Below are positions 23,230 through 25,043 of a DNA stretch of 25,043 nt, piece after piece. Made by a program: the position numbers and the translations under genes. The DNA is taken from positions 1 through 25,043 of the forward strand of contig JAVWEY010000025.1 in assembly GCA_036641395.1 (NCBI GenBank). Reading direction: 5' to 3'. The stretch comes from JAVXTH01 sp036641395 (GTDB lineage: Bacteria; Bacillota_I; Bacilli_A; Erysipelotrichales; Erysipelotrichaceae). Position 1 is the first letter of the stretch; the number at the start of each line of letters is the position of its first letter. The notes under the pieces are model-generated. The model ran no database searches. It was not told where the DNA came from and saw only the letters and a list, made by a program, of their open reading frames with translations.

Positions 23230-23811
23230 TTACTTAACTACTAATGTATATTCCAATGTTTTTGAACACAAGAATACTGATAATAGCCCCATTAAAACAA
23301 CCTTCCATCCATAAAATACAAAACCTAAAATAACTGTTGTCGAATCCATTATTAAAACTAATTTACTAATTTTAATACCTGTAAATTTATTAATAATAAT
23401 TGGCGGTATATCCATTCCACCAGTACTTGCACCTGCTCTTAACACCAAACCAATTCCAACACCAACCATTAACCCACTTATGATGGTTGCGATAATAATA
23501 TTATAAGAAAAACTTGGTACATACTTAAGAATAATATCTAAATATAGAGGATAAATAAGCGAACTAATAACTGTTTTTACAGCAAACTCCTTACCTAAAA
23601 AAATAAATCCTGCGATAAATGTTAATCCAATCAATATATTAATCATGACTTGCGTTGGCAAACGAAAAATAGGCTGTAAGACAAGAGCAATTCCATTTAC
23701 TCCACCACTTACAATATGATTTGGCAAGATAAAAACACCACTTGCGATTGCTATCAACAAATTTCCAATAAGTATTAACATTAAATTTCTCATTTGAGGA
23801 TAAAATTTCAT
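23230..23811 (-). CDS. Short YitT-family (DUF161) membrane protein
   Basis: This 193-residue protein has five or six helices of the YitT membrane domain. The motif IVSGGVNGIALVL (about 33-45) and the block LRAGASTGGMDIPPIIINK (about 124-142) identify it. Full-length YitT proteins have about 280 residues with a cytoplasmic DUF2179 domain after the last helix; this one stops just after the helices. Only 73 bases separate it from the next gene, and I see no DUF2179 remnant there. Its function as a transporter is not established. The ribosome site is weak (GGTAGG). A TATAAT at 23836-23841 lies upstream. Confidence 0.85.
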   Translation of the reverse strand: MKFYPQMRNLMLILIGNLLIAIASGVFILPNHIVSGGVNGIALVLQPIFRLPTQVMINILIGLTFIAGFIFLGKEFAVKTVISSLIYPLYLDIILKYVPSFSYNIIIATIISGLMVGVGIGLVLRAGASTGGMDIPPIIINKFTGIKISKLVLIMDSTTVILGFVFYGWKVVLMGLLSVFLCSKTLEYTLVVK

Positions 23812-23926
23812 AGCTTGCCTACCAATCTTTTAAACATTATACTATTCTAACACAAATTAGCCGTTCTTAAAAAAAATATCTAACATATATTACATAAATG
23901 AAACATTATTTTAATAAGTATCGTTT

Positions 23927-23932
23927 TATAAT
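23927..23932 (+). promoter_or_regulatory. -10 box for 38-aa protein
   Basis: TATAAT lies 18 bases before the ATG at 23951, back to back with the YitT promoter (minus-strand TATAAT at 23836-23841). No clear -35 is seen. Confidence 0.4.
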
Positions 23933-23950
23933 TATAGAGAGGTGAGTTAT

Positions 23951-24067
23951 ATGCACAATTTAAATGATTCTTCACTAAAATCAATTTTCTTCTATGGGGG
24001 TATTTTCTTTCTTGTTATTTTCTTTATTATCCTAGGATTATACTTCCTTTCAATGCCTAAAATATAA
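23951..24067 (+). CDS. 38-aa single-helix membrane protein
   Basis: A 38-residue reading frame begins with MHNLNDSSLKS, then one helix of about 22 hydrophobic residues (12-34, rich in Phe, Ile and Leu), and ends SMPKI. The predicted topology is a short polar N-terminus with one membrane span. Support: GAGGTGAG stands 6 bases before the ATG, a TATAAT box lies just upstream, and a strong terminator begins 16 bases after the stop. I do not recognise a family. It has the form of small membrane regulators that bind larger transporters or kinases, but no partner is evident beyond the adjacent YitT-like gene, transcribed the other way. Confidence 0.65.
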   Translation: MHNLNDSSLKSIFFYGGIFFLVIFFIILGLYFLSMPKI

Positions 24068-24082
24068 ATCAGTGCCACTTAA

Positions 24083-24117
24083 AAAGCCAACTTGAATTAA
24101 AAGTTGGCTTTCGTTTT
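24083..24117. terminator. Bidirectional intrinsic terminator
   Basis: A perfect 11-bp stem AAAGCCAACTT/AAGTTGGCTTT (24083-24093 with 24101-24111) with a 7-base loop has an A run before it and T-rich sequence after it. It serves the 38-aa gene and gpmI. Confidence 0.85.
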
Positions 24118-25043
24118 ATTTAATAATGGAAGGAAGCCAAACTTCATCTGCTTCTACTTCTAATAACTTCGCTACCGTAGCAGCAACATTCGCTAATCCA
24201 AAATTACCTTCTGCAATTTCAACATCTTTACCATAAATAATAAAAGGAACTTTATTTAGTGTGTGTGATGTTTTAGCTTTAGGTGCAGCATCTGGATTCT
24301 TTGATTTCTCGTACATTTCATCCGCATTACCGTGATCTGCTGTAACGATTAGAATACCATTTACACGATCAACCGCTTTAATGATTCTCTTCAAGTTTAA
24401 ATCAACTGATTCAACACCAATAATCGTTGCTTCATAATTACCAGTATGTCCTACCATATCTCCATTTGGGTAATTCGTACGTAAGAAATCATATTTACCT
24501 GAAGTAATTGCCTTTTCAAGTTCATCTGTGATTTCTGCTGATTTCATCCAAGGACGTTGTTCGAAAGGTATAACATCCGATTTAATCTCTACAAATTCTT
24601 CTAATTTATTATCAAACTTCTCAGAACGATTTCCATTCCAGAAATAAGTCACATGCCCAAATTTTTGTGTTTCACTAATTGCATACATGCGAACTCCTTG
24701 CTTTACAAGTTTTTCAGATAATGTATGTTTAATCTTTGGTGGATAAACTAAGAAATTATTTGGAATCTTTAAGCATACCGGCATACATAACTTTTGGATT
24801 ACGAATACGATCAAAATGGTCAAAGTTCTCTTGATCAAATGCAAGTGAAATCTCTTGTGCACGATCGCCTCTGAAGTTAAATAAAATAACACTATCGCCA
24901 TCTTCAATTGTACCTACTGCTTTTCCATCCTTTTCAATAACGAAAGGTGGAAGATCTTGATCGATGACTCCCGTTTCATTACGGAATGTTTCAACCGCTT
25001 CTTTAGCAGAAGCAAATTTTCTGCCTTCTCCTAAGACATGCGT
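24116..25043 (-). pseudogene. gpmI: Phosphoglycerate mutase gpmI, frameshifted and partial
   Basis: The gene encodes 2,3-bisphosphoglycerate-independent phosphoglycerate mutase, which interconverts 3- and 2-phosphoglycerate in glycolysis using two Mn ions. It is read in two frames. From 25043 to 24756 the frame gives THVLGEGRKF, then FNFRGDRAQEIS, then VMYAGMLKDSK and a TAA. From about 24769 to 24116 a second frame continues with KIPNNFLVYPPKIKHT, SETQKFGHVTYFWNGNRS, the metal motifs DMVGHTGN and TADHGNADE, and SHTLNKVPF. Relatives have about six more residues (YDGDL-like) between MLK and IP. A loss of about 17 bases would explain both the gap and the shift. The 5' end lies outside the window. 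Confidence 0.85.

Noticed and set aside
24756..24773. Programmed frameshift in gpmI
   Set aside because: The family residues between the two halves are missing, which recoding cannot explain; no slippery-site context for a +1 shift is convincing and no such recoding is known to me for gpmI.
1..25043. CRISPR array, transposon, prophage or tRNA genes
   Set aside because: I saw no spaced direct repeats, transposase or integrase motifs, or cloverleaf sequences on either strand.

Overview
The window is a chromosomal stretch from a low-GC Gram-positive bacterium (Bacillota). Several features point there: strong AAGGAGG-type ribosome binding sites, frequent TATAAT promoters, and short intrinsic terminators between nearly all convergent genes. 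The gene content agrees: DUF951 beside YchF, a YwfO-type HD protein, a DarA/PstA cyclic-di-AMP receptor, PerR with rubrerythrin, and a yybP-ykoY riboswitch on mntP. The base composition and gene mix would fit an anaerobic gut Erysipelotrichia-like lineage, but that placement is inference. I see no phage, transposon, CRISPR array, rRNA or tRNA.

Layout. At 1-226 is the tail of a sensor histidine kinase. At 275-894 (minus) is an orphan lactose/cellobiose-type PTS IIB-IIA pair without a IIC. At 1122-2444 (plus) is a membrane protein with a degenerate GHKL kinase domain. An HD phosphohydrolase (minus), a Gfo/Idh/MocA oxidoreductase (plus), darA (minus), a patatin-like lipase (plus) and a seven-helix membrane protein of unknown role (minus) follow. 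The last has a near-ideal promoter with a 25-bp palindrome at its start site. From 7090 to 13318 (minus) is a metabolic block: pheA and an aminotransferase (phenylalanine branch), then dtd-folD-DUF951-iron alcohol dehydrogenase-ychF with overlapping or closely spaced genes.

From 13418 the window holds a DUF2974 alpha/beta hydrolase (minus), a membrane-anchored glucosaminidase overlapping a HAD hydrolase (plus), and perR-rubrerythrin (minus) behind a promoter carrying a Per-box-like operator. Two membrane protein genes (one 87 aa, one YwaF/TMEM164-like), ispF, and mntP with its manganese riboswitch come next. The right end carries an ABC-2 exporter pair, a GNAT acetyltransferase, a short YitT-like protein, a 38-aa single-helix membrane protein, and a frameshifted gpmI that runs off the edge.

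The clearest theme is metal and peroxide stress: PerR, which uses Fe or Mn, controls rubrerythrin, and about 2 kb away a Mn-sensing riboswitch controls Mn export. The best candidates for follow-up are the gpmI frameshift, the unlisted 38-aa protein, the pseudo-kinase at 1122 and the palindromic operator at 6999-7023. I did not find a clearly new multi-gene system here.
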